A stretch of DNA of 57,805 nt from Dicyema japonicum (GCA_011109175.1 RDEW01000049.1:341887-399691), one strand, 5' to 3'; positions 32,830-44,894 are shown, numbered from the stretch's first letter. Program-made: numbers and translations. Notes: generated by a model from the letters alone, not told the origin.

Positions 32830-35600
32830 TGTACTACACGAAGACACCTCATGCAAAGGGTGCAGAGTATCTAATTCTCGCAAGTTGCGGGATTCGTTGT
32901 TCTGTATGTGTTGGTTACTACCACATAGGTTGTGAAAAATTATCCAAGAAAATTGCTCGATCACTTCCCTCGTGGTCGTGCCGGTCATGCCGACTGGAAC
33001 TCACTAAAATTGAACCTCATGATCATTTTGTGTCATCATCATCTGTATCAGATCTTCTGGAAGCCATGTCTCCGGAGGATTTTCTGGTTTTATTATCAAA
33101 CACGCGACAAAAAAAGATTATCCCTGTCAAGATCCCCAAGGCTTCCCGGATCTCAATTGCTTCTGCCCTTTCTTCTTGCATTGAGAAAACTGTGTCCAAT
33201 GGCTCGAAAAAGGATTGGATGGTTCTTTTCTCTTTCCCTGTCCTGGCTATGGGGTTAGAGCGTAAACCTGCCCATCTTCTCGGAAACCCTCTCTATCCCA
33301 TGTCCTGAAGAAGCGCGTGATTGCCTTTATGGATTCATGGGAGTCCCTGGCTGAAGAATTATTTGTTTCACCAGTTGATTACTTCCCAAAGTCCAATTCC
33401 ACACATCCAGTATGGCTCCTGAGAGGCTTCGCTCTCGTGTCAGGAGGAAATTGATGGAGGGCGATCTTACTGCTGCAGTTCGAACTGTTTGTACGGATTC
33501 TGACCCGGTGAAAGCCACTCAGGAGACACTCTGTATATTGGGACAGAAACATCCTCCTGAACCAGAAGACTTTTGTAAACCTGTTCGTCCAGAACAATCT
33601 ATGCATGATATTTCCACTTCAGCCATTTACAACGCTCTTTGTTCTTTCCGAAGAAGTAGCAGTGGAGGAGTTGACGGTCTCAAACCTGGCCATCTGTCAG
33701 ACTTGGTGTCCCATTCTGTCGGCAGGCCTGGATCGCTACTCTTGGAGCGAACCCGGGATCTCGTAGCTCGCATGCTTTCCGGAAACGTTTCCGATTTTGG
33801 TCGGAATCTCCTCTTTTCGGCGAATCTAACGGGCCTTGGAAAGAAAGATGGTGGTATTCGCCCCATTGCAATTGGAAACGTATTTCGACGTTTATCCGCA
33901 AAAATGGCTTGTCGTTTTGTTATCTCCCGAATTTCAGCCGAATTTTGTCCTTCGCAGCTTGGTGTCGGAATCAATGGCGGCTGTGAAGCTGGGATCCACG
34001 CAGTGAGAGAATTTGCGTCACAATCAGCTGAATTGAATGTTGAGGACAGAGTTTTATTCAAATTGGACCTCCGGAATGCCTTCAATTCAGTCAGAAGGGA
34101 CACCGTTCCTTGATACCTGTAGGAGGAGGATTCCTCAGATTTATCCCTTTGTATATCTCGCGTATTCGGATCCATCCCCTCTTGTTTTTGGCAGTGGAAT
34201 TATTTCGTCCGGATCCGGAGTTCAACAGGGGGACCCACTCGGTCCTCTTCTATTTTCCTTGTCTATCGACCATATTGCCCAGGACCGTTGCACTCCACTG
34301 AACGTCTGGTATCTGGACAATTGTATTCTCGGTGGAAGTCCCGATGATATTCTCTCCAAAGTTGCATCGATCAGACGTTTGTGTGGAAAAATCGGTCTGG
34401 AATTTAACAATGAAAAGTTCGAAGCAATTAATCTGAATTTGAGTTCCGATTCATTCTACCTTTTTCATAGAAAACTCTGCGAATCATCCCAGGGGTTAGG
34501 GAGACTCATATTGATTCTCTCGACTTCCTTGGGTGTGGGATTTTGGTAAACCGGGTGAGGGAGTTATTGGAAGGCAAGAGGACTAATTTACGTCATATGC
34601 CGACAGGATGAGTTTTTTGGACCGTCATGTCGCCTTTTTTATGCTGAAGAATTGTCTCCTTCTCCAAAACTCCTTTTTATTCTACGGGGATCCCCATGCT
34701 ACGCCGAAAAAGATCTTCTATCGTTAATTGATGTGGATATCCGGTCAACGATGGGGTCCATTCTTAATGTTTGTTTTGATGATTTCGGATGGTTACAGGC
34801 CTCACTCCCTGTAGCATACGGTGGTTTGGGTCTTTCTCTTTCTTCGGACGTTGCTTTGGATGCCTATTTATCTTCATTCGGCTCGTCAAGGCGTTTAGTA
34901 GATACGGTCCTTCACTCTACTTCCGGACTAAACGTACCGTTGACGCCGTCGGGAGCCTGGGATGAATGGATGAATTTGTACCTGAATGCTCCGGCCAATT
35001 GTGATAAGCAAAAGTCCTATTTGTTTTGTCTCTTCGAAAAGAAAAAAAGACTCCTTTGAAAAGACGGAATATGTAAGAAGGCTTGCCTGCCTCAAAACAG
35101 CCAGTTGTCACTCGACGGGGGCCTGGATGAACGCTTATCCATCTGCCGAAATTGGAAACCTGTTTGATAATGAGTTTGTGAGAATAGCTACCTCTCTTCG
35201 TCTTGGTCTTAAATTGTGTACCGAAAGAAAATGCCGCTGTGGACGTTGGATCGATCCTTTTGGTTATCATCTTTTGTCATGCAAGGTGAGTGCGGGTCGT
35301 TTCTCCAGGCACTCCTGTCTTAACATGACATTAAAGAATTCCCTTGCCTCTGCTGGACACCATTGCCTGTTAGAACCTGCTGGTCTTTCCCGAAACGATG
35401 GAAAACGCCCTGATGGGATGACGACTTTTCAATTCGCCAACGGACGAAACCTGATCTGGGACGCGACGTGTGTTGATACTTATTTCCCGTCTAATTTGGT
35501 TGCTTCTGCTTCGGACCCAGGACATGCTTCAAAGCAGGCCGAGGAACGAAAGAGGAGGAAGTACCAGAGAATTTCGGAGGAGTATCTTTTTGTTTCCATT
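32830..35600 (+). pseudogene. Family A copy A5: PHD finger, RT (YLDN), REL nuclease
   Basis: The most complete copy. PHD finger with a frameshift inside it (SCKGC ... CSVCVGYYHIGC ... WSCRSC, about 32848-32990); GGVDGLKPGHLSDL (about 33667); PIAIGNVFRRLSAKMAC; the RT palm with GVQQGDPLGPLLFSLSIDH (about 34220) and WYLDNC (about 34308), where the second catalytic Asp is Asn; VAYGGLGLS; zinc knuckle RKCRCGRW (about 35227); KRPDGMTTFQF (about 35402); WDATC. The frame ends at EEYLFVSI, about 35600, just where the inverted terminal piece takes over. Frameshifts near 33305, 34110, 34550 and 35050. The D-to-N change alone should inactivate the RT. Confidence 0.85.
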
Positions 35601-35625
35601 CGCGGTTTTAACAATTAAACAAATG

Positions 35626-35802
35626 TCAGTTGAGGAAGCCTGCTGCGTGGATTGCGAACGAGTTCCCTCGGAGTATGGGTATTCCAATCTTTTGTCTTAG
35701 CCATAACCCTTCTCGTTAATCCCTTTTCTTTCTGGCAAGCAATCCTCCGAGTTCTCGCAAGAACTCAGCCGTCATTGGACCAACGGCTCCCGATGATTCA
35801 GT
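35626..35802 (-). pseudogene. Inverted C-terminal piece of family A copy A5
   Basis: The minus strand encodes exactly what A5 lacks: TESSGAVGPMTAEFLREL, LARKKRD, one in-frame stop, then LWLRQKIGIPILRGNSFAI and a stop at 35626. It begins about two residues after the plus-strand frame stops, so it looks like an in-place inversion of the last about 200 bp, although a separate 5'-truncated insertion is possible. Confidence 0.7.
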
Positions 35803-37370
35803 TTAAAAAAAATTTTTTTAGTTAAATATAATTTATTCGCTTGAGAATATAATTTTATTGTTTTTCATTTATTTTTCATTTTTTTATCTACGAATATACA
35901 TTATGTGAGTATTACTAATGGGAAAACAATTACTCTCTTTAATCCACCTCAAATTAAAGAATCTATTAATTTTTACAAGAAGAGAATTTTTACCATGAAA
36001 ATTATTGTAAAAAAAGGACATTCTATAGAAGTTAGAACCGCATAGTCGTATGTTCGAAGAGAACGTGTACGATAAATATTAGGATACGATCTGGTATTAT
36101 TTGTGGTTAAATGTGTTAGTTACAAGGTTGAGAAATTATGAGTGAATATTGAAAATGCTATTAGTTTTTTATGTGGAGTTCTAAGATTGTGACTAGGAGA
36201 ATTATATAAAAAATGTTTGATGGTATTCGACGAGACCATGTGGTCGTCGATGATCCAGAGATTCCTAGTCGTGGAGTAACTGCTTACGACTGTAACTAAC
36301 AGGCACAACTTCTCTCCCTTATCGAGACAAATTGATCCCCCAATTACTGTTTTCTTAGTTATCATTTTTTATTATTTATTTATTCATTTACCCCCAATCC
36401 ATTCAAGTGACGGAAACCGATGGAAAATGGTCAACTAACGACTAAAAAGTAACGTCCCTAAGATCTGTCAGGTATACCTGGAGTAGTCCAGAATCGAAGC
36501 GGAACTGGAGAAGTGGCAGATCTAAATTACCCCGTATAGACCGAGAAATAAGTTAGCAGTAAACAACTATTTGAGTGTATCCGGTTCCACTGTTCTAAGA
36601 TTATATGTTCACTCTCCTACCTTTATTTGGGGAGCACCTCCGAGGTGAGGCGACTCTATTATTAGGGAAAACTCTGTTTTTGGGTCGCTCGTAAATTTTC
36701 TACCAAAAGTAAGAAAAATCAATTAAATTTAGCACCTCAATTTTGGACATTAATTTTTTATTATATAAAATTAATTATTTTAAAAGTCAGGTTTCATTTC
36801 AAAATTTTTGTGTTGATTATAATGCATCTGAATCTTGAAACAAAATTGAAGATTGTAAAAAGTAACATTTTGAAAAAGATTTTATACTCTGTCCAAAAAT
36901 CCGTTGATGACTCTTCTTGATGGCGGCCAGGCATTGGGAATCTCCTAAGTAAGGTGGATCCATTGACGGCTTCAAAGGGAGGTAAATAATTTATGACCAA
37001 CTAGCCACATTGCACCACATGGATCCAGGAAAAAAAATAAATATGCTGAGAAAATAACTGATTACTTTAAAAAAATAATGTTTTTTTTTATTTATAGAGC
37101 TATATAGAAAACCTCTGATTTTGAGGCATTACAGGCCCCAATTAGAGTTCCGACAGTATTTGAAACAGATATACAAACATATCCCACGGGGGACATCGAG
37201 AACATCATTGTAGTAAAGATCCAAAGGGAATAGTGTGATGGAAGAATTTTTAATGACAGACAGTCCACTCAGTAGTATAAAATTCAGCTTACGATGCAGT
37301 AGGATTGTACAACTATAACCGCCACGTAGGAGTAACTATCAGATATAAGTCATAGAGTTCACATTATTCA
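35803..37370. other. Intergenic; unplaced coding-like islands
   Basis: A plus-strand stretch at about 35905-36045 (TLFNPPQIKESINFYKKRIF, then IIVKKGHSIEVRTA) and a minus-strand frame at 36120-36365 (KTVIGGSICLDKGEKLCLLV) look protein-like but I could not assign them or join them by introns. The remainder is AT-rich. Confidence 0.3.
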
Positions 37371-37377
37371 CACTTTT

Positions 37378-37860
37378 TTATGATTTTTCACCATGAACAA
37401 GCTTTCTTGTGTGTATTGATTTCCATTTTTTTGATCCCACAAATGAAGCGAATACAATCCAGCAGACTGAAAATAGCCACATGCAAAACCTCAGAGAATC
37501 AGAATATAATGCCATGAGATAGTGTTTGAGTGTGGGTGAAGAAGCAACACGTTGAAAACGCTCAATCGGATTCTGAGAATTTTGAAGCTGTGCTGTCATC
37601 CAAAAGAGCATTAAAAATCCAGTGAAAATAGGAATCTAAGATGATGTTGATAATCAGGATGCAAATTTGATGAAAAAAGGGATTCCAGATGACGATTATT
37701 TTACTTATCATGCTGCTTCCACTTTGAACGATCACGGTGAAAGCAACAACAAAGTTGAATTTTTTAATTATTTCGGACCTACGACTTTGGGCGTTTAAGG
37801 AAACTGACTTGGTAAATGTCGACACTTTTGCAGAGTTACAATGGTTGCACTTTTCTCCAG
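37378..37860 (-). CDS. Possible multi-pass membrane protein, unidentified
   Basis: Two overlapping minus-strand frames: CYSAGEKCNHCNS followed by RRSEIIKKFNFVVAFTVIVQ and hydrophobic stretches to about 37600; then IFTGFLMLFWMTAQLQNSQN, FCMWLFSVCWIVFASFVG and a stop at 37378. Several hydrophobic segments with basic flanks suggest a membrane protein. The frame change in the middle has no clean GT..AG solution. Family unknown. Confidence 0.3.
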
Positions 37861-38186
37861 CACTGTAACACCAATTTAGTTGAGATACATTAAAGCGAGT
37901 TCTTTACACTTTCAAATGGGGAATTTTATGATTGTGGCCAAATTTGTTTTCTTTGATTTTATCCGCGTAGAATCCTTCTTTTAACAATAATTCGACTTAT
38001 TCTCCAGCTCTCGGAAGAGTCGCAATAGCATCCGTTCACTTTATTGGTAGTAGATACCATTCCTCTTCCAAGCTATCTCTTGGCAGATAGACTCTTCCTC
38101 TCCAGGGTTCAAATAAATCCGATTAAAAAATAGTAAGCACTACCGCGTTGCCATAAGCACGTAAGATGCCTAGGGTTTCGCTCGTG

Positions 38187-38455
38187 CAGAACACACACTT
38201 TATTTATGTAAAGAAAGTTATTATAACTAATCGTAGAGGGAGAACCAAGGAATGATCTTCACTTCTTTGTTTTTTCTTCTTGTGTGTGGGTCCTTTCTAG
38301 ACAATCCAGTTCCGCAGTGAGTATCCAATGATGAGGGCGTCACTCGTCAAGCTCTTTCCGCATCGAACCTTTTACCAGGTAAACAGCAGCGAGAATCGAA
38401 CCCGTGACCTAAGCCACTTTAGCCCGACACCTAACCACTACGCCACCCGGCTAAA
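38187..38455 (-). repeat. tRNA-derived SINE, copy 1
   Basis: On the minus strand the unit starts with a tRNA-like head (GGGTGGCGTAGTGGTTAGGT as A box region; GGGTTCGATTCTCG as B box) and a body that is shared, over about 270 bp, with 46608-46880 on the plus strand (for example GAAGTGAAGATCATTCCTTG and ATAAAGTGTGTGT). Pol III promoter boxes plus a repeated unrelated body define a SINE. Confidence 0.85.
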
Positions 38456-38559
38456 TCCGATTCTCACATGAATTGTGTTCTGGTTGAATGACCCTAATGT
38501 ATTAAATATACAACGATAACGCGTTTGATTCATGTATTTGAACTGGTTGCCCTGGTTTA

Positions 38560-39820
38560 ATCTTGTTTTGCCAGACTCTGATCTTTTAAACCCCATCAAA
38601 CATCAACTTTTACACTTCGTTTTAAAAAGGTTGGTTTTTCTCCTCTGACACACCAAGGTATCTACTTCCATTTATTCCGTCGAGCAGTTAGCTTAAGATG
38701 CCATGGTGAGCACATTAGTAGCAGATTTCTTTAAGTCCAGCGGCTTCAAAGAATGAATTAACATCTTCATCATCGTAATGCTTTTTTCTCGAGAGAATAT
38801 TTTTTAGGTCATCCATAAACAGAAGGTGGTTTGTTGGATCATTGGTCGTGGTTGTAATAACCACTTTGGTGTATTCCATTTATCTCCTTCCTCAGAAGGT
38901 CCATTACAAGCACAAAGATCTGCAATGACAAAGTGTCACCCTCCAGTGTCCCTCTCTTTATCTTGATTTCTCCAGTTTCTTTGTGGTTAAACTTCAACTT
39001 AATATTCCACTTTGTGATCTATTTTCAACGAAATCTACAATTCATTAAGAGACTCAAGAGTTATCGAATTGCATCCACTGAATCGAAAGCTTTCTTACGT
39101 CTATCCACATGGCGGCCAAATTATTCCTGTTCTGCTGGTTAATGCACTGGTTTATCTCTATCCCCTTACACATTCTTCGTGTTCCTAAATGATTGCCACT
39201 GGTTGTATCTTCAATACAGTCGAATAATATTCTAGTCAAACAATTTGTATCCAAATAGCATAAATTGGGCATACACGTATTGGTATTATGTCCTTTGGGA
39301 ATGGCCACGTCTTTCTTAGGGACAAGATATAATGTAGAACAAGTCATATGGAGCATGATTTTATGAATTAACTTGAAACCTCTTCACAGAGGTGGTCATT
39401 TTTTAAAGAATTTTTACATACCATAACATCCACCAGTTCGGAAGTCATAAATCGTTGTCTGTCTTTTATTCTTTTGAATTAACACTTTTTTATTGTATTT
39501 AAATTTTTCAAAATTCCAAATTCTATCATTTCTGAAAATTCATTGAATTTTGTTCTGTCTTTTACATAGTTAAATCCATTTAATAATTTGTATTGTCGAA
39601 AATTCTCCATTTCCAGTATCAATAGTTTCCTCGTCGACATTATAATCTTCACAAAGAATGATGATTTCGATCTCGTCGAGCATTTTTGTCTTTATTAACA
39701 AGTTCTTCCAGTTTTTGGGTACTTATTCAGAACAGGACATTTTTATTAGCAAATGAATCAAGACAATTTATTGTCCCTGTCTTTTTTTTAAATAAACCAA
39801 ATTTAATAATGAAAATTAGG
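38560..39820 (-). mobile_element. Family B REL-type LINE, RT fragment
   Basis: Minus-strand pieces: STLYLVPKKDVAIPKGHN and CMPNLC (compare YLLPKCEAPESPKDLRPITC in the copy at 8590), LTRILFDCI, LGTRRMCKGIE, AAMWIDVRKL, then KIKRGTLEGDTLS and LLFMDDLKN with the catalytic box as FMDD (about 38800). The downstream nuclease is missing; the 5' part is unresolvable. Stops throughout. Confidence 0.6.
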
Positions 39821-39826
39821 CAATAA

Positions 39827-41945
39827 TTAGGACGACAGAATGGCGAAGGCGTTACCTCTGATAATCGCCATTTCGAGCCTCTGCCTCAACCAGAGTCCCT
39901 CCCGTGGCTCGTACCTTTTTGAGGCGAGTTTGCTTCCAATGCTGTGGAGAAAGGCTTCCGTCTTCGCGCCTACAGTTCCAGTTGTCTCCACAGCAATGGG
40001 GACGAAATGGTAATGATCTCCAAAGAATTCGTACTTATGGATCTTCTTGACCTCCGCCTGGTCGGCTGCGTCTCCAGGAGAGTACGTCGCCGTCAGCAAT
40101 CTGGCTCCTGAGAAGGTGTCCACACACGTTGCGTCCCAGACAAGTGATTTTCCGTGGGACTATGGGAATAACGTCATTCCATCCGGCCTCTTCCCGTCGC
40201 CTCTGTCTAAGCCCAATGGTTCCAATTGGGCCGGAAATCCCGCAGCCTCAGGGCTCGAAAGATGATGTCATTGAGGGCTGCGTGGCGCGGGGCTCGACCA
40301 GCACTCCGTCGGCAAGAGAGTGGATGTAATCCTTTCGTATCAACGTCCCCGCCGCAACGGCATTTGTGTCTCTGGCATATGTCCAGTCCTAGGCGCAGTG
40401 CCACCCCGATCCTCAAGCTGTTTTCGTCAAGGAGGGACCCCAGATGTGGGCAAGGTAAGGCCTCGAGCCAGACTCCATTTCCGCGATGTGCGGCTGACTT
40501 AATGCTTGCTAGTCGGTGTTGATTGGCGCTTTTCTTCGCGGCCTCTAAAGTGCTCATACATGCGATTGAGTCCCAACTCTTCTGGCAAGCAAAGTTCGAC
40601 GGGAATTCCAAGTCCAAACTTTGTCAAGCTCCGAGTCCAAGGTATGTCCGGTTGCGTTAAGTAGGACTGCTTGGGCCAAGTGACTGCAGCTTGCAAGGGA
40701 TGAAAAGTAGGCAGGCAGGGCGGCTTCAAGGGGGATCTTAACCCAATGCCCCCATTTCTCGCAGGTTGTTTGCACATAGTCCAGCCCAGAGCATCAAATT
40801 TGACATTTAGTATTGACTCTGCCGATCGTCTCAGAGTCCCATCAGCCGACAATAGTGTATTCCGGTGTTCAAAAAATGGTGAACATCTCAAAATGTACAT
40901 CATCTTCGACACGGAAGTCCATTTCTTGAGCAAACAGAAAGACACATGTGGATCCAAAGATGATACTCTCTTTGTAAAGGCTTCAACTTCATTGTTCTTA
41001 CTGGTGAGGAATTTTTCCAGCTCGTCGTTCCGAGAGGGCAGCCAAGGAAGTGTACCTTGTCCAAGGAGGATTTGCTGAAACCTGGAAGTAGGGATCTGAA
41101 TTCTTGGCAGTAGAAAAGTTTGGAAATGAGCAGGAAATATTGATCAGTTCCGATTTCATAAAGTTGACACTTAAACCCAATTCGTTTAGAGTTGGAATGG
41201 TTGAAGGAATATCCTGATATACGTTCTCCCATGGGCCGGCTATTGTAGCGTCGTCCAAGTACCACAGGTTGAGTTCACAGTTTATGCTTCGTGCCACTGT
41301 GTCAATTGTCATTGCAAAAAGCAAAGGCCCTAGAGGGTCTCCCTGCTGAACGCCTGTGCGTGAATAAACAATATCGTTTCCGTAAACTAAGGCTGAGTCC
41401 GTCCCATACGATAAGTGTACAAGTCGGCCAATCTCCGGAGCTCTCTTCCAACAGGTTTCCAAAATACATTCTCTCCTCAGCGTGTTGAGGGCATTTGATA
41501 TATCAATCTTCCGGCCTAGCCTTTGGGTCTGAGAATTATTGTTGTTGAAGTAACTCCTCGCGGCGTGGACTATTGCCTCGCAACCGCCGGTCACTCCTAC
41601 CCCAAGTTGAGTCGGAATCAGCTCTTCAGCAACATTGTGGGAGACTCTCCTGGCAACGATTTTAGCAGCAAGCCTTCAAAGTATGTACCGATCGCAATTG
41701 GGCGGACACTTCCATCTCCTTTTCGGAATGCCAATAGATGTCCACAAAAAAAAGGTCTCTAGCAAATTTTGGAATATCACCATTAACTATTCGAGTGAGC
41801 AGCAAGGTGATAGACGTAACAAGGCACGGCCGGTTTCAGCAGTAGCTTCAGAAATTAAATCCTTTATATGGCTTGGGCGCAGTCCGTCCAGGCCTCCGCA
41901 GCTACTGGGTGCAAGAGTCTCTTCGGTCTTACATTTAAATGTGAG
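39827..41945 (-). pseudogene. Family A copy A6, 5'-truncated
   Basis: Begins at about 41945 inside the RT N-terminus (SSCGGLDGLRPSHIKDLI), abutting a LINE linker. RT palm GVQQGDPLGPLLFAMTIDT with WYLDDA (about 41260); NGGIGLRSPL; nuclease zinc knuckle HKCRCGGD (about 40365); LHPLSCRRSAGRAPRHAALN; then PIAVETTGTVGAKTEAFLHS and the end EMAIIRGNAFAILSS with a stop at 39827. Frameshifts near 41660, 41040, 40550 and 40200. RPDG is present only in a shifted frame near 40180. Confidence 0.85.
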
Positions 41946-41949
41946 ATAA

Positions 41950-42830
41950 TTTCATTTTGGGCCAAATTGTTTAATTTCTCTCCATATTTTTTTCTTAAAT
42001 GGAAGGAAAGATACTAGTTTGTCCCATTTTTTGGTTTCAGTTTTTCTAATCTTATTTGATATTTCGTCATTGAGAGTTTTTGTTTGATTTTTTTTGTTCG
42101 TGAAAGGAAAGTACGACATGAGAATAATTTTGTTCAAAAAGTCAATAGCATCATCTATTGAGGAGAATAAACTCATGTCAAAGTTTAGTAGAGCTTGATC
42201 GATGTATTTTGAATAGTCACTTTTTATAGTTGAAAAATGAAACAGTCTCTTTTCTGTGGTCAAGAACTTTATTGATTCGAATAATGATTGGATTGTGGTC
42301 GGAAGATAATCCATAATGCATTGTCCTAGAAGTATCCGGTGCTAGGTTTGGGGACAGAAGGTAATGTTTGAGGACGTTGATGCTTCGTTTTCCTTGTAAG
42401 GAGTCCTAGTGTGCTTCCTGGGCTTGTTGAGGATTGTCAGAGAGGTGAGTTGGATGATGGATTAAGTATGCTTTCTTGAAGTAAAATCAGGTCAATGTTC
42501 TGTTCTTTAAAGAAATACCGTAGTTTGAGAATTTTGCTTTTGATTCCGTTGATGTTGCAGAATTGAGAGTGGAGGGCCAGGATTAAGTTCAATGTCACCG
42601 GCGAAAATTATCAGAAACCCATTTAGCCGAGGGAGATTAAAAAAGGGCTGAGGCCGTCGTCCGAAAAGTCTTTCTTCGGATGGGAAGTAGTTAATGGTCC
42701 TTTTCCGCGGCGCATTAAGAGCACCCTGAGCGCCTCCAGAACTTTCATAACTGGTAGACCACATGACGCCACGTTTTAATTCGTTTATTATAAAAATGGC
42801 CTGGGAAGATGTATCTCCTAAAACGATCAA
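41950..42830 (-). pseudogene. Endonuclease-type LINE with 2A-like peptide, truncated by A6
   Basis: Minus-strand order: GFLIIFAGDIELNPGPP (about 42580-42625), a perfect 2A-like motif (D-x-E-x-NPGP); NINGIKSKILKLRYF and LILLQES (about 42430-42545), the start of an AP endonuclease; HYGLSSDHNPIIIRINK (about 42255-42305) containing its SDH catalytic motif; and a basic linker ending KKIWREIKQFGPK at about 41955, where copy A6 begins. 2A-like sequences are known near the N-terminus of some CR1/L2, ingi and other LINEs. Frameshifts separate the pieces. Confidence 0.75.
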
Positions 42831-42839
42831 AAATTGCTT

Positions 42840-43390
42840 TCAAATTCTGAAGAATGTTGATAAGAAATTTAATCGATGAATAACTATTTTAAAATTATTG
42901 ATTAAATTCTAAAATTTTTCAATTCCCAAATTTGCTGCAAAAAATGCTGGAACCAAAAAAGGCAAATTTGGTAGAGTTTACTGTAGTTGTAGTGGAATAT
43001 CCCTAAAAAAGAAAAGTCTTTGCTTTTTACTAACCTCTGGGAGTCTTTTCTCAAAAAGGGACACAAGGCTGTAATCAGTGGTTTTGGTACAAAGTGGTTG
43101 GTTGGTGGGGAGATTGAGGCTAGGCGTACCTCTACTACGCAAAATATCTACTTAGCTTCATGGTGGATGAAGGACTTGTATTCTCGTGAGCACGTAAGAA
43201 GTGACAGACTTAGGAGACATCAGAAACCAAGGAAGTGTCGGGTGCACAACCCCACATTCTAATCTCACCCAAATATAGCTCAGAGGAGCATCTATCCACA
43301 TCTGCAAGTGATAGTTAATATAAGTAGCCAGTATTAAGCTTATCAGTTAAATTAGAGTATCTTTATTCCCCAAAAAACAATTATCCAACT
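42840..43390. other. Intergenic DNA
   Basis: An 80-codon plus-strand frame at 43020-43262 is unrecognised and lacks a coding context. Nothing else was seen. Confidence 0.25.
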
Positions 43391-43392
43391 TA

Positions 43393-44894
43393 TTAGAACC
43401 CCAAAGCTTTCTCGCAGATCGCTTTTCGTTCCAAAACCGTAGATCTGATAATCGTTGGATTTCCATTACGTAGCATATGTGTTCCTTCTTTTTGCTCCGT
43501 AGTTACCAATGTAGTATTCGTTTATCCAATCGGATTCCTTTATATATGTTTTACACATGATTTAGATTAACTGTAGTTCATGCGTATCTTCGATATTCGC
43601 TAGTTTCCCATCATGTTTTTCACACTCTCCTCTTTGATCTTTGGCTCTTCTCTTTGTTGCCAAAATGAAAAAACACTTTGATCCAATACAATTAGAATGA
43701 TCTACTTTATAGTGACTCTTACCTATTGGATTCCAAATCGTTCTAAAATAACCTCAAAAATACCTTGGGGGTAGATTCTGGATGTAGTCAGGAGGGTGAG
43801 GATCATCTCTACTCTGGGATTCTATCATTCAATATTATGAATACTCTGACAGATGGGGTAACATTCAGTAAGGCAATCATTTGTTGTTGTACTCCCATTT
43901 CTAATATATGCACATTCACCAGTGTGAAGGTGGTAACATTTTCCAGATTCGAAAAAATCTGAATGACTAATTTTACTGGTTGCTTGTCTCAAGAAAGTGG
44001 CAGGAAAGACCTGCGAATCTCCACCCAGGGATTCTTGAACAGATTGTGTTCGCTTTTCCGTGAATAACCGAGATGTTGAAAATGGCATAGCAATACCCAT
44101 TACTGCATCTATGGGGACCTAATTTTAGTCAGAAGACAAACGATCATTTTCCACGTATAAACAGTGCCAGCTTTCTCTGTCGAATTGAACGGTTTTTTCT
44201 ATCGTTTCTATTGAATAACTGTTATTGTCAAGTCCAGGACTTTATATAAGCACCCACGTTACCCGATAGAATTAAAGACCGGGGACATTATGCATTTTTC
44301 GCAACCGGTAACGTGTCCGAGGCCAAGCAGGTGGAGCAGTTCGTGGACTAGAACAATTGCAGTCTCTTGCAACTCGAGGTTTGACTAAAATAAGGTTGAT
44401 TTGTCACTTCATATGGCGTATATATGACAACTGTCCCATGCGGTGTGCAAACTGCCTTCATAGACGCGTATCCGAGAATCTTAAATCCTGACTCATTCAA
44501 AACAAGTTGAGATCTACGGATTAGAAAACTACAGTCTACGTGAAAAACACGTATGCGTCATAATTCTTGTGTTTCTCATGTTTGTCGACATAAGCTTGTC
44601 GACTGCTAAAAGAGTCGAAGTCTACTCCTTGTTTGTAATCGACTAGGACAATTTCTTTAATAACGACGTTTATTCCGAACGGTTCAAAATACTTTTAGTT
44701 GACTATAAGACTACTTGGTTGGTTTCATTCACTAAGTCAAATGTCCGCATGACCAATTTTTCGTAGTCATCGAAGTATTTTAACTATATGATAAGACATG
44801 ATTATACCAGATGGGGGCTAATATAGGCTCCCAATTCTAAGGTTTTATTTCGACAGCTTATAAGTGTCAACAAGCAGATGAGGAGAGAGTTCAT
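43393..44894 (-). CDS. M12B metalloprotease with C-terminal C-type-lectin-like domain
   Basis: Eleven proposed exons on the minus strand: 44894-44808, 44783-44715, 44691-44540, 44513-44408, 44384-44263, 44239-44142, 44118-44011, 43982-43845, 43821-43764, 43742-43470 and 43444-43393. Introns are 21-28 nt, all GT..AG and phase-consistent. Product: signal peptide MNSLLICLLTLIS; the M12B fold with YFEPFGINVVIKEIVLVDY; zinc site HELLHLLGLGH (about residue 152); CIMS Met-turn; DRESWHCL as in the small paralogs; a Cys-rich region (CSNGYCYAIF, SGKCYHLHTGEC, CLTECYPIC); then a C-type-lectin-like module: CIGSKCFFIL, GECEKHDGKLANIEDTHEL, EYYIGNYG, KAICEKALGF. No prodomain. One in-frame TAA at 43562-43564 interrupts the lectin part, so it is a read error, a mutation, or a missed intron. 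The catalytic half is convincing; the join to the lectin half rests on the intron pattern and on the absence of a second start. Confidence 0.7.
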
